Origin: Magicicada septendecula
Taxonomy: Eukaryota > Arthropoda > Insecta > Hemiptera > Cicadidae
NCBI GenBank assembly: GCA_034769895.1
Contig: CM068373.1
Coordinates: 27,307,120 to 27,371,119 of the forward strand
DNA: 64,000 nucleotides
Direction: 5' to 3'
Shown: piece by piece, positions 10,680-21,880 of the stretch
Layout: every line of letters starts with the position of its first letter
How positions within the stretch are numbered: position 1 is the first letter of the stretch
Made by a program: the position numbers and the translations under genes
Notes under the pieces: generated by a model
Seen by the model: only the letters and a program-made list of their open reading frames with translations
Told to the model about the DNA's origin: nothing
Databases searched by the model: none

Positions 10680-11960
10680 GGGCTCTAAAATTTAATTATA
10701 TTCCTTTCTACAAAGAATGGTATTTCTCTTATGGTAGTGTCACTAGTCGTAATTCCATGTAATGTCATGTAAATCATGTACAGTACAAAGCCTCTTATAT
10801 ATATTATATAATGACAGTAACGTGACTTGATCCTATGCATCTAACTAATCTTAACAAAATAAATGAAACGAATACTGGCCTTTATCAATGTTCGGTATTT
10901 TTAAACAACGTATTTAATTTAATAAATTGAATTCAATGGCGCTAGTACATTTTGGAATTGTACAATTATATTTATTAATTAGTTATACTATGTTCTCTTT
11001 TTTTGTGTAGTTACAAAAATATAATTTTTATTTGTGCCAGTAGAAACGATACTACGTATTCAATGAAATTAATAAATTTCATTTGATTACATGAGTTTTA
11101 ATTAATCGTAGGTATTTCATTTATAAAATATATTTTATTCAAATATACTTTTTCAGTTATAACAACTGTGGCATTCCTATGTGTTTATTTTTCTTTGGAA
11201 CTGCAAAAACACTCCTTTAAACCAATGCTTTTAATATATATTTTTATAATTAATGTTATCAATATAAAATAGCTTTTTAATTGATATTTAAAATAACTTT
11301 TTATTTTGTTTATTTTTATTTTTTGTTTTGTTTTTATTTTCTTTAAGTAATTGCGTTTTCTATTTTAACTAACGCATTAAACAATTACTTTATAATAGAT
11401 GTATGTTTTAATTTTAATTACATTTTCTTGCACCAATAACGTTTAGTTTATTTAATATTGCTTTGTTCTCGGCTTCAGTTATATAAACATACTAAATGTT
11501 ACCCGCGGCTACGCACCGATTATTTGACTTTTAATAAGTATTTTAATACAATTTTTATTGTCTATGTCTATATGGCGCTCTGTCAGCTCATATAACAATT
11601 TTGTACTAATTAGTCAAATTCTCTCCAAAACTGTTTTCAACACTTGTACTATTTTAACTTTTACTAAATTATTATGTTGGTGCAACAGGCTTTGGAGATT
11701 TAAAAGTACCAGTTTATAAAGCCTTAGGAGATATTTATAAAGTACCTGTTAAATCAAAAACGCCAAAGTCTGTAAGGTTTACTGTGTTAGAAGCATTGTA
11801 GGCTTATAACACATTAAACGTTATGTTTTCCTCAACCATGGCTTTTATTTATTTCGGCAGTAAATTAAAAACCAAACTCCGTTGTCATCTAACCTCACAA
11901 ATGAAAACAACACGTATTTTCGCTTTGCATTAAGTAATGGGACAATTTACAATTAGTACA
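10680..11960. other. AT-rich unassigned DNA
   Basis: No gene is recognised. TTACCCGCGGCTACGCACCG at about 11499-11518 resembles the GC-rich core seen at the edge of several insect retroelements. A short open stretch near 11680-11800 has no recognisable relatives. Confidence 0.4.
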
Positions 11961-11974
11961 CTTCTTTTCCACAT

Positions 11975-12405
11975 CGTAATATATGGATACAATCGCATAT
12001 TGTATAAAACATCGAAAATGTACTGCAGGAATGGATAAATGTACAGTTCCGACGCCGTTAAATAGCTTTTGTTTATTTACTTGTTAGTATGGTAATTAAT
12101 TCTGGTCTCCATGGTGTTGTTGACATCTTTATTAGCAGTATTTAATATATGTCATTACTTATTTATTGCATCATCAGAAATACGTATAAACATAAATTTG
12201 ATAATCGTTTAAGACAATTACAAAATATTTAGACATATCTGTATACAAAATTACAAATATATTGATACAGTCGCATATTAAAAACATTAGAAACTTCAGG
12301 AACTGATAAAGGTACAGTTCTGATGTTTCTAAATATCATTTGTTTATTTACTTGTTACTATGGTAGTTAATTCTGATCTCCATGGTGTTATTGACATCTT
12401 TATAC
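11975..12405. repeat. Tandem module of about 268 bp, locus 2
   Basis: The same blocks as at 1911-2270 appear twice, starting near 12021 and 12291, with the same linker containing CATCATCAGAAATACGTATA. A partial earlier unit is visible from about 11975. The copies are diverged by a few percent. Two loci with matching internal duplication mean that the duplicated form itself was dispersed. Confidence 0.6.
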
Positions 12406-12419
12406 GTGTCAATTAAAAG

Positions 12420-13205
12420 GCCTAAATCGTGCGAACGGGGGAAAATATCAAATTCAAAAGACAGTATTTTTCGCCTTGTGTCAAAGGTCAAATTTTTGTG
12501 GCAATCGGTGTAACGGTGTGGATTTGCATTCAGTACCCATAAATCCTCAGACTTGGAGATTTATAGGCCTACATATAGATTACTCGTATTCATAGAAAAT
12601 TAAGCCTTATAGTATACTATATCAGATTTATAGATCATAAAAGTGTCGGCATTCGTGTTCGAAAATATTATCCTTTTGCAAACAAAAAAATCCGACACTA
12701 AACATTTGATTGACAGATAACAGATACATTTGTAAAAATCTGAGTTACCGTTATTTGGTAAGATGGGATATTTGGAAAAAACTATAGATTTTAAAGACGA
12801 CTAACAGCGAGGAATTTACAAAGTCTTGTAAATTCAGTTCTATAAATAGGAAGCTGGAACAGCTATATTAAACCAAGAGCTGGCGACGAAAATGCTTACG
12901 GTATTCCAGTACGTTTGATACTTCATATTAAACTTGACTTGCTGGAAACGGAATGGGGGAGTCTGGCGACTTGCTGTCGGTTCCTTTGCCTCCCTCAAGG
13001 CCTCAAATTATTAAAAAATTAATGAGTAAAACGTTATAGTAATATTTCTGTTTTTTATATATTGAAATTTATAATATAATAAAACAAATACAAATTCGCA
13101 CAACACTTTTTTCGGTTCCAAGTTGCTGACAGACGATTTCAAAGTGCTGAAATAAATGCAGTATTAACTTTATACCAATTAAGCTGAATTTTACATACGT
13201 TTTTC
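12420..13205. other. Unassigned DNA
   Basis: I see no gene or named element. TAGGCCTA occurs at 12564-12571. Confidence 0.4.
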
Positions 13206-13214
13206 GAAATATAT

Positions 13215-13684
13215 TGTAACTACGGTCTCCTAAATCGTCGTATGGTACAGTGGAAAATAAAATACAAGATACCACTTAAGTAACTAAAAACCAGCTTTAA
13301 TTGTCACAAATAACAGTTTATATAATCAATTCGTACAATAATTCCTGTTAGATTTGTCCAAACGCAATAACAATGTCAATTAATAGACTTCCACACAATT
13401 ATTAACACAATAATTCTTCACTTTCGACAAACACCCGATCCGCGCTAATGAAAATCGCTCACTTAACTCAGCTGACAACCCGGCTGCTATGGCTTTATTT
13501 AGGTCGCGCAGAGGTCCAGTACAGCTTTCCCTAGTTACTGCACGCCGCTGGCTTAATGCGTATCTCAAGTGTTCTTGAACACACTAGAACACCTACTTGG
13601 ATTAGGCAACACCTGCAACACTGTACGGTGGAAGTGAAGAATGTTCTTAGCTGTTCTATGCGGTTCGATATTATACTCGTTACA
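13215..13684 (-). mobile_element. Solo LTR, Gypsy-type
   Basis: The segment begins TGTAAC and ends GTTACA on the plus strand, the TG...CA ends of an LTR. On the minus strand its final part contains CAATTAAAGCTGG and TTTCCACTGTACC, which occur in the same place in the LTRs at 14439-14974, 32260-32801 and 51915-52467. Flanking tetramers are ATAT and ACAT, an imperfect match. It is about 470 bp and has no attached coding region. Confidence 0.6.
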
Positions 13685-13689
13685 ACATT

Positions 13690-14430
13690 TTTACAACTTT
13701 TTGAAAGTAGCCAGACAAATATACCGGTTTCAAAATCCAGCCAGACCACGTGAAAGCTTGGTAGGCCGTGCAAACTTGTGCGATATTGTTATTTGTTAGT
13801 TATTAGCAAGTCCTCTTTAAGAAAATCTAGAATATTTAACTTGCTTTACAAACATTTTACAAAAATACTGACACTTCTGTAAGTGAAAGCAATATCTCTG
13901 ATAACGTGGTATAGATACGTAAATTAATATGAAAATGTACGAAATAGTAGTTAATGCCTTATTAACAAACGGCAATTTCTATGTAGAATATCATCTGATG
14001 TAGTACACTTTTCACATCAAAAAGATAAGTTGAAGGAGTAAAGCTTAAAGCCTGTATATTTAAATATTTATTACGTTCGGAGTAACTTAGGATTCTCTCA
14101 TACTTCTTGTTATATTCAGGTTTTGGAGTTACATGTTTACGAAAAGCAGGCTTAAGGAGAGACACATGACCTAGGGACATATACAAAAAAAAACTAAACT
14201 ACAATGCATAAAATAATTTAAATTAATCTGTAGTATCTTATTATCGCATAACACATTCTTTGCCATCGAATAACTTATTTAATTGTACTATTTGTTAAAT
14301 AAGTTAAGTTACACTACAAAAGGAACGTCTGCGGTTGTCTCTGAGTGAGTTACAAAATGTAGAATCGTTGTAAGTGAATGTAGTAAATCGTTGGCATTGT
14401 TGTTATTCAAAAATATTGACCCTTATTGGA
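13690..14430. other. AT-rich unassigned DNA between two solo LTRs
   Basis: No gene or repeat is recognised. Open frames here are short and have no coding look. Confidence 0.4.
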
Positions 14431-14438
14431 AATATACT

Positions 14439-14974
14439 GTCACGCCATTCCAGAACATTCTACATGTTTCTCTGTTATCCCAGCAGAGTCCAGCTGTAAT
14501 GTGCGTTCCCGTACATATCGCTGCTACTTTGAGATGAAACGCAAATTACGTGACACTTACCACGCGTCAAACACCGAGGATGTTCCACACTTCACTGGTC
14601 CGCGCGCACTGTGTTCAAGGCCGCAAGCAATTACGCTCTAGTGTTTTCTAGTAGTATTGACGCGTATGATGGATTACTCTGGAACACTTGTGCTATCTAT
14701 TCAAACAACGACAGCTCACGCTTAGTTTCAGTTTTAGTGGCGATTCATTCAAGTGAGGTTTAAAGTATTGTGGCGAAGTGTTATGTGTTTTATAATTGTG
14801 CGGGACTCTGTTAATTGACATTATTATTGTGTAGACAAATTTAACATGGATTATTGTACAAGATGATTATAAGCTGTATTTGTGATAATTAAAGCTGGTG
14901 ATCAGTGATTTCGTTAGTGTCTTGTGTTTTGTTTTCCACTGTACCATACGACGATCAGTGATACGGTCGTAACA
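14439..14974 (+). mobile_element. Solo LTR, Gypsy-type, flanked by ATAC
   Basis: The segment starts TGTCACG and ends CGTAACA, and ATAC lies directly on each side (14435-14438 and 14975-14978), a perfect 4-bp target duplication. Shared family blocks include CAAGGCCGCAAGCAATTACG, GATAATTAAAGCTGGTGATC and TTTTCCACTGTACC. The length, 536 bp, agrees with the related LTR at 51915-52467. A solo LTR arises by recombination between the two LTRs of a full element. Confidence 0.8.
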
Positions 14975-14979
14975 ATACC

Positions 14980-15470
14980 TTTGAAATGTTTAAATATTTA
15001 AAAGGCTTTTATTCATTAACTGAAATATCGTATTTATTTTGAATATGTCATTTAACAATAGCTCTCTTTCACCGTCTGTCTTAATGCATACATAGTTTCA
15101 CCTGAAATTCAGATGAAATCAACATTCAGAAAATAAATAAAACAACAAATATAGTCAATAATAATAGATAAAAAATAAAGCACGTAACAATCAGGTTCAG
15201 CAAATCGTCAAAACGATATCACATATTTATAGCAACTTCTGTATAACTGTCAGGTAAAACGATAGAAAAACGGAACGTATTGTAAGCACGTAAATTAAAT
15301 AAACTATCAGCTCTGAGAGAACAAATTGGTTGTCTACCTTCGTGAACGACTGCAAATTGAATGGGTGAGGCGTGAATAGCACACTGAAACAATGCTTTCT
15401 CTTTGTTGTCGGCTACAAAACATTAACAATATTCTGAAATCTTTATTGGATGTTAAACATTTACTCCCTT
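14980..15470. other. AT-rich unassigned DNA
   Basis: I see no gene or repeat in this stretch. Confidence 0.4.
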
Positions 15471-15474
15471 TGTA

Positions 15475-16372
15475 CGAGGGTCATTCAATAAGTAAACAAA
15501 CAAACAGCTGTGGAGCAAAACCTTTTTATTCAATCAATACAAATTTTTTTTCACTTTTCAACGTAATCTCCAGCAACGTCTATGCACTTGTCCCATCTTT
15601 TTACAAGCTTTTTATTCCCTCAGCAAAGAAATATTTACCTTGATGTCGAAGCCAGTTTTGGACTTTTTCCTTCACTTCTTCATTGCTGTTGAACTTGACA
15701 CCACGCAAAGTCTCCTTGAGTGGGCCAAACATGAAAACGTCAGATGGGGCAAAGTCAGGGCTATAAGGGGGATGAGGCAGGATCTCCCAACCTACCTTTT
15801 TATTGTTTCGAGCGTCAGTTTTGCCGTGTGTGGACGGGCATTGTCGTGAAGAATAATCACACATTTCCTCTGCCATCCCGGACATTTCTTCTTCAATGCA
15901 GGCTTAACTTTGTTCACAATCATGTCAGAATAGTACTGACTATTCATGGTACGCTGGTCTTGTAGGTAATCACAGAAAATTAGGCCTTGGGAGCTCCAAA
16001 AGATGGTTAACATCATCTTACACACCGATGTCTGGGTTTTGAATATCTTTTTGGCGAGTGAACTGGGATGCTTCCACTCCATGCTTTGTCGCTTAGACTC
16101 AGGTTCAAAATAGTGAATCCAAGTTAGTGGTTATAGTGGTTCCAAATCCAAAAAGCTTATAACAGAACACTGTTCTTCGAAAGTACTGTCTCAAGAGGAC
16201 ACGCCATCGTAAATAAAACTGTATTGGTTATGTTTATGCAATATATTATTGAACAGCTGATCAAAACTCACAAGTACGTTTGCCAGGTAACACTGCTGAA
16301 AGATTCCATCAGCTGCTACAATTAATTTCTTTTCTACAACTGTTTGTCTGTTTACTTATTTAATGACCCTCG
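15475..16372 (-). mobile_element. Mariner-family transposon, internally deleted
   Basis: Terminal inverted repeats start CGAGGGTCATT, followed by CAATAAGTAAACA at the left and a near match at the right, and TA flanks both ends (15473-15474, 16373-16374). On the minus strand the transposase reads LTWIHYFEPESK, SMEWKHPSS, LIFCDYLQ, CVIILHDNARPHTA and PPYSPDFAPSDVFMFGPLK, the later two carrying the second and third catalytic Asp of a mariner DDD transposase. The first Asp position, usually DETW, reads as Leu-Thr-Trp. The N-terminal DNA-binding part is missing and frames shift at least twice, around 15800 and near 15610, so the copy is dead. Its 898 bp compare with about 1.3 kb for a full mariner. 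Confidence 0.85.
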
Positions 16373-16489
16373 TACATGGCAAGTGTTTGTAATTTACTAA
16401 CTATTACATTTTTCATCACAGTTTGGTTATCAAATCTAACGGTTAGTGTTTGCCACTGACAGCGATTTTCACAATGGTATTCAAGAACT

Positions 16490-16660
16490 CTTATTGTCCT
16501 TCAATAAAGATAGAATTACATCAGGACTAAAGGCGTTATGGGTAAATCCTCTTCTCGAACTGCTTTCATAGTGATATTTCTTTTGCTGGATGTTTCGATC
16601 CCTAGAATCGTCCTCAGATGTTAAACAAAATAAAACAACTTTTAACAAAACATTATAAAA
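16490..16660 (-). mobile_element. Penelope-like tail with hammerhead-type core
   Basis: On the minus strand, CTGAGGA (16611-16617) is followed by the hairpin GATTC-TAG-GGATC and then GAAAC (16592-16596). This is the CUGANGA, stem II, GAAA arrangement of a hammerhead ribozyme, known from the terminal repeats of Penelope-like elements. The surrounding sequence is not otherwise recognised and stems I and III were not confirmed. Confidence 0.45.
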
Positions 16661-16664
16661 CAAA

Positions 16665-17640
16665 ATGTTTTTATATCATTATAAGTCTTACAATAATTTG
16701 GAACAATGTAAAAGAACAAGCCTCTACTTCTCACTTCTACACACACGACAATTTCTAACCCACACGAAAATTTCCAACCCCTAACGGAAATTTTCGATCT
16801 ACTAACGCCTGTTTCCACCGTCACGATCTTTCATCACATTCGTCAAAGTATTAAACCAAATTCGAATAATCTCCTAGCTAATAAGGCTCAAACAGTTTTT
16901 ATTAACCATGATAAAAGATGCCCCCTTGATTATGCGTTTTCCTATCTTAGTCTCTTTCCCTACTACGGACTCGGCATCCCACTGTATTCCATGCTGTTTG
17001 TCCCAAGAATGTTTTGCCAATCTCGTACCTACCTGGAATTTAACATTTCAACAGACTCATTAAAATTACCTAATTTTATATAAGATTTAGATTTTTTTCA
17101 ATATTTCGTTTGGCACACCCGGTGTACACTTATTTTCTAATACGTATATATTCAGTATATGTATATATGTAATACATATATATATGTATATATATATATA
17201 TGTAATATATATATAATACATATATACATGGTTATGTATATATGTGTAAATTCAATCAGATTTGGATTTGTTCGTTGAAGGAGTCAATCTGATTTTTTTT
17301 TAAGAATGCAATAATTTTTCACTTACAAACATTACTTTGCAGATTACACAGTGTTGTTAACACAAAATATTTATTTATGATATTTTCGCCTCTACACATA
17401 AGCATTACCTGAAAATCGGTAAGCATTACAAAATTATCGGATTAGTGGTTTCTATAATTGAAATAAAAAGACGATTATTAATAAATACCCACCAGGTCAT
17501 GCCTATAGAATGCGTAACTCTGTAATAATTTATTTTAAAAATAAATTATAATAAGAGCAATATTCCAATTACTCTATGTGTTAGTCAGTTTTTAAATTAA
17601 CTTTGGCAAAGTAAGTCCAAGGCTTGCTTCTGTAATATCC
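16665..17640. other. AT-rich DNA with ATGTATAT runs
   Basis: No gene is visible. About 17145-17250 is a degenerate (ATGTATAT)n region with several short palindromes. Confidence 0.5.
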
Positions 17641-17861
17641 GTGAGACATTCATTTCCAACAGCAGACAGTTGTTACGTAGTCTGCAAAGCGGCTTATAAA
17701 TAGACAGAGCGCAAAATATGAAAGAGAGGAACAAATCTCGTGCCATTCAACTCATATCTGCCGTTTCCAGAAGTGGCGTTGAAAGTCGTTTAGCATCTGT
17801 TACATTACAGACAACTTACTCAGAGTATACAAGTTAAGATCAATAGTCGACGCCTTATGGT

Positions 17862-18068
17862 TTGTGTCCAACAATTCTACTTATACACCGACACCTCAAA
17901 GTTTCAATTGTGAGAAAAGAAACCGTGCGCCTCCGCAGGAAACACATTTCTGATTTAGAAAAGCATCCTAACTCCCTAGCAATTAATTTGTTACATAATA
18001 GTGAAGACATTTACAGACTAAAAAGGTATAAATCAGGTTTAACTAATAATGTATTATCTGTATTGTAA
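17862..18068 (+). pseudogene. Possible LINE C-terminal fragment
   Basis: This short frame ends in RLRRKHISDLEKHPNSLAIN and then IYRLKRYKSG. A basic tail with HPN and a closing RLKR motif recalls the C-terminus of Jockey-type RT proteins. No RT motif is nearby, so the call is weak. It could also be an open frame with no function. Confidence 0.2.
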
Positions 18069-18079
18069 TGTCTGTGCTA

Positions 18080-18340
18080 TCTGATCTGTATCTTTTGTGT
18101 TCATGTCAACATTAAGTGTTAACCAGTATATGTGCCTTATAGGCCCAGTGTTTAACATTTTGAATGTATTGTACCATGCCAGCAGCAAGTGGAAATGTAT
18201 TTTGTTCATTTGTTTACATGTTTTTGCCATATAGTCTTGTAATTTCTGTATGTGTTTAATCAAAAATTTACAGGCATTGCACAAATGCAATGCACAGAGA
18301 AGGACATTGAAAATGCTTCAATAAATCTAAAAAATATATA
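18080..18340. other. Unassigned DNA
   Basis: I see nothing recognisable here beyond AT-rich sequence leading into the tandem repeat at 18352. Confidence 0.4.
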
Positions 18341-18351
18341 TATTTATGTTC

Positions 18352-18441
18352 AGTCACCAATCAATGAATTTATTCTTCATTCACCAATCAATAAATTCAT
18401 TCTTCATTCACCAATCAATGAATTCATTCTTCATTTACCAA
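18352..18441. repeat. 27-bp tandem repeat, about 3.3 copies
   Basis: The unit TTCACCAATCAAT plus AATTCATTCTTCA recurs three times with few changes and a partial fourth. Apparent frames through it are repetitive peptides with no coding support. Confidence 0.8.
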
Positions 18442-18449
18442 TGTACAGA

Positions 18450-18980
18450 TTATAAGTTAAATGTAGTCGCATTCATAAACGAAGTTTTATATGTGTACTA
18501 CGTTATTGACAACAAAGAAGTAGTTTCTATGGAAACTCACCGGTTCCCATTTTCGATCACGCACCAGCGATCGACCGCAAATGTGCGACACGTCCTTATA
18601 AACATTTTCAATGTTAAAACAAGAAGAGCTGTCAGTGGTCAGCTCTTCATAATCATGTATGTGTTTTTGAGTCAATTTGTTCAGTGTTCGCTTAGTCAAC
18701 CAGATTACAAATCTGCAATAAAGAATGAGCATATGTTACCGCTTATACGTTATAATTGTAGTAAGTATTGCGTATGAGTAATGAAAACATTAACTTCAAA
18801 AATAGGGTTAACGTTGAATAGTCTCCCAGTTCTCTCAGTCATCACATCCAGGTATCGTATCAAATTCGTCACATATGCCACACACAAAATTAGTATAAAG
18901 CACGGAAATACCTTAGATAATGAAGCGTGTTGTTACCTCCTTCGTCGTGCCGCATTCCACCAATTGTGACCTAAGACCTG
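18450..18980. other. Unassigned DNA before the pogo remnant
   Basis: No gene is identified. A TATA-like CCTTATAAACA near 18593 and CAGTGTTCGC near 18684 could be promoter-like, but nothing downstream supports a gene. The N-terminal DNA-binding part expected before the pogo transposase is not recognisable. Confidence 0.35.
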
Positions 18981-18984
18981 TCAG

Positions 18985-19232
18985 CTTACGGACTGGAAGA
19001 AAAACTGCGCTAAGATTAAACAGTTTTCTGCGTCATCTTCAGCTGACTGTATTGGAAAACGTCAGACCTCAAAACTTTTACAATTTAACAAGCTTGACGA
19101 GGCACTTTTTTTAATAGTTGCCCGTGGAGAGAGAAAAGGGTATTCCGTTAAGTGAGCCACTTATCAAGGAAAGGGCACTTTACCTTAATAAGCTAATTAA
19201 TGGGGATGTGTTATTCAACGCCAGCACAGGAT

Positions 19233-19236
<4 letters not shown>
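18985..19236 (+). pseudogene. Pogo/Tigger transposase, N-terminal part
   Basis: The translated blocks are DWKKNCAKIKQF, SADCIGKRQTSKLLQFNKLD, EALFLIVARGERKG, IPLSEPLIKERALYLNKLIN and FNASTGW. They match the CENP-B-like DNA-binding region of Tigger/pogo transposases, where WKKNR, LDEALYLW, PxSGPxLxEKA and FxASxGWL appear in this order. A frameshift occurs within ERKG/IPLSEP. The reading stops at 19236 where a LINE is inserted and resumes at 20198. Confidence 0.65.

Positions 19237-19327
<91 letters not shown>
19235..19327. repeat. (CT)n microsatellite, tail of the LINE
   Basis: This pure CT tract lies exactly between the left target duplication and the LINE 3' end, so it sits where the element's tail should be. 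Confidence 0.9.
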
Positions 19328-19331
<4 letters not shown>

Positions 19332-20197
19332 GGCACTACAGCTCTTGTTGGGCCCTGTCCTCCTTCAATTTTTCCCCCCATTCTCTTCTGTCGGTAGCCG
19401 TCCTCCTCCAGGAATGCACTTTCAGTATTTCTTTCGCATCCTCATCCACCGCGTCCTCCCATCTTCTCCTCGGTCTTCCCACTGGTCTTTTTTCGTGGAA
19501 TCTGGTATCCAATAGTTTTCGTGGTATCCTTTCTTCTCCCATCCTGGCTACATGACCAGCCCACCTTAGACGCTGTAGTTTTATGTATCGTGTTAGCGGT
19601 GGTTCTTTATACATTTGATACAATTCAAAGTTATATCTTAGTCTCCAGCCGTGTACGTCATTAACTGGTCCCAGGATTCTTCGTAATATTTTTCTTTAAA
19701 ATATATCGAGAGCGTTTGCTGCTTTGGAGTTCAGGATACACTTTTCGCAGCCGTAGGTTAGGATGGGTCTTATTATGGATTTGTATATCCTTAATCTTTG
19801 ATGATTATGTATGTAAAAATTTTATATCCGGAGCATAGTAGAGAGATTCCCCTGTAGTTCTGGCAGGATAACTTGTTCCATTTTTTATATATAGGACACA
19901 TGACGGTTTTCCTCCATTCTTTATATCTTTCCAGTTCATCCCAGAGTTCTCTTTGTGCTCCGGGTCTTTCAGTGTTCTGACGTTCCATGTTCCTAAAGAG
20001 TGTTCCATATTTCTTTACCGTAGTCGTTCCCGTTGTTTCCGTTCAATGCGAGGCTTCCTTGAAGGTTTCGTGGTGTGGTATTTTTTCCGGGGATAGGTTA
20101 CCGGCCTACCGCCCAACGCCCAACCTGGAGGACCACGGATTTTCCCTTCCCTTAGCCGATGTGTTCCAGTTTTCTGGAGCCGGGAAGTCGCCATTCA
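19237..20197 (-). mobile_element. Short LINE copy with (GA)n tail, inserted in pogo
   Basis: CACAGGATGGCT flanks the segment (19225-19236 and 20198-20209), a 12-bp target duplication. Read on the minus strand it has 5' untranslated sequence, an endonuclease start (LGTWNVRTLK), then directly an RT block (PIYKKWNKLSCQNYRGISLL), and later the C-terminus with RLRWAGHVARMGEERIPRKL and RPVGRPRRRWEDAV. The central endonuclease and RT catalytic core are missing although both ends are present, so it is an internally deleted copy, not a 5' truncation. The tail at the 3' end is a GA microsatellite (CT on the plus strand). Confidence 0.75.
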
Positions 20198-20520
20198 CAC
20201 AGGATGGCTAAATTGGTGGAAAAAAGGCAGAGCATACGTTATGGATGAACGATTATCTGCCGATCACGCTGCAGCGGCAAAGTACGTAAGTGAATTTGCT
20301 GATGTGGTTAGAGCAGAAAACTATTCACCGCAGGAAGTGTATAACCCTGACGATACTGGCTTAAAATTTAAGGCACTTCAAAATAAAGTCTAGCCTTTAA
20401 AAAAGAAGAAAGCACACCTTGCTTCAAAACGAGTAAGGAGCGTGTAACTGTTTTGGCGTGTAGTAATGGTACGTGGACAAATAAATTACCCCTTATGGTT
20501 ACTGGCAAATTTCTCTGCGG
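20198..20520 (+). pseudogene. Pogo/Tigger transposase, DDE part
   Basis: The frame resumes after the LINE with GWLNWWKKGRAYVMDERLSA, then DHAAAAKYVSEFADVVRAEN, YSPQEVYNPDDTGLKFKALQ and, after a stop and frameshift, KERVTVLACSNGTWTNKLPL with MVTGK. YNPDDTGL holds the first catalytic Asp region (YNADETGL in Tigger elements). The sequence loses similarity after MVTGK, so the second and third acidic residues are absent. It is a dead copy. Confidence 0.7.
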
Positions 20521-20750
20521 ATGGATATCATATAGATATTTCTCTGCGTTCATGTATAGAATTGAAAAGGTAGAAGATCCGCTGTGTCTCTTTGATGGGC
20601 CGGTCTTCAACGATGACCATCAATCATCGTTCTTTGAGTGTGATCGGTGGGCTTGGGGGCGACAAACACTTGAGATGGAAATCGACCCCATAAATCCCCC
20701 CCAACATCACAGTCAGTCGCTATGCTCAGCAGCAGAAAGGCCTGGAAACC
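20521..20750. other. Unassigned segment between pogo and hAT remnants
   Basis: The segment is more GC-rich than its surroundings and stays open for some distance in one frame, with blocks such as GPVFNDDHQSSFFECDRW. I do not recognise it. It may be a fragment of another element. Confidence 0.3.
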
Positions 20751-21480
20751 AGTGGCGGCTCATCAGAGGAGCAAGTGAGAATCAGTCTCCCTACTAAATT
20801 TAGAAAATTGTTAAAAATTAAACTGAACCTGTGACCAATCTGTAATCACAATTTGGCATTTTAAATTATCTGATCACTTACACCATTTTTTTTAAATCGC
20901 GCTTTATCATAATAGCACAGAATTGCAGCAGTCAGAGGCAAGAATCTGAGCAGCCGCCGTAGTGCTGGTACAACTACTGTACGTGAGAGCTGTTGGGCCG
21001 GCAAGTGGCGGGGGACGCTAGTGCATACAGTATATGTAACCGTGTCTGGAAGGCACCTAATGATTTAGCCTCTCGGCACCATTTAATGTGGTTTGTGTTA
21101 GTTTTACACAGTCTTTACATTCTCATATTTCTTATGCGTGTATTTTATTACTCTTTATCCCTTCTTGGCGTGTGTTTGTGATGTCTACCACCAGGATAAA
21201 ATAGATTTAACAGAAGAAAGTGAATGTGATATTGCAGAATCGACCACTACGGGAAAACCGATTTACCCGGTTGAATGATTTTGAGAGAAGTGAAATGCAG
21301 AAACTTGGTCGACGTACCCTAAAATTTGTATTTCTTAAAAAGCACAAAGAATAATCTACAACTTTCCAGTCGTCATGGAACGATCACCATAAATGGCTAT
21401 GAGGTAGTAGAGTTAAGTCAAAGTTATTCTGCTGGCCCTGCTTACTGTTAAGCGATATTATTACTCAGTTGGAAGTATGT
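20751..21480 (+). mobile_element. hAT-family remnant (TTF-type zinc finger)
   Basis: CAGTGGCGGCTCATCAGAGG at 20751 is the kind of CAGTGGCG terminus seen on hAT elements. From about 21290 a frame with stops reads EMQKLGRRTLKF, TTFQSSWNDHHKWL and SRVKSKLFCWPCLL, which matches the TTF-type zinc-finger region (SWY..KWLCG....LFCWPCLLF) of Zaphod-like hAT transposases. The RNase-H-like core and the right terminus are not recognised. No 8-bp duplication can be assigned. Confidence 0.5.
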
Positions 21481-21489
21481 TTTTCCAGC

Positions 21490-21880
21490 TGTGAGGAAAA
21501 TAAAAATTTATGAAGTTAGGTGACACTAAAATCTTTTCTCACTATGACAAAATTTTCCTGACTGATTCCTTTATACCGTTAGTGAAAATATGTGCTCAGC
21601 ATGCAACGGAAAATTAAGAACAATTGAAACCTATTTCTCACCATCACACAGTGAAATTAACCAGATTAATAAAAAAGATGAATGACGTAGGTACAAACAA
21701 AATTCTTCCCAAAGCATATAAATTATTTACCTCTTATTGCAACAATTTTTTCTTGTAATTATTACCAATTATTACCGGCGGTCTCCTGGTAGTGCATAAT
21801 GCATTTTTCCTCTTCTTAAAAAAACTTTAATATAATAATAGTAATAGGCCTAATAATAATTTTCTTCTCCACGTCAAGGT
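21490..21880. other. Possible continuation of hAT remnant
   Basis: The stretch is AT-rich with broken frames. Nothing specific can be identified. TAGGCCTA occurs at 21845-21852. Confidence 0.3.

Noticed and set aside
20751-20965. Short hAT-like MITE ending near 20965
   Set aside because: The supposed right end (CAGCACTACGGCGGCTGC on the minus strand) matches the left end poorly and there is no 8-bp duplication.
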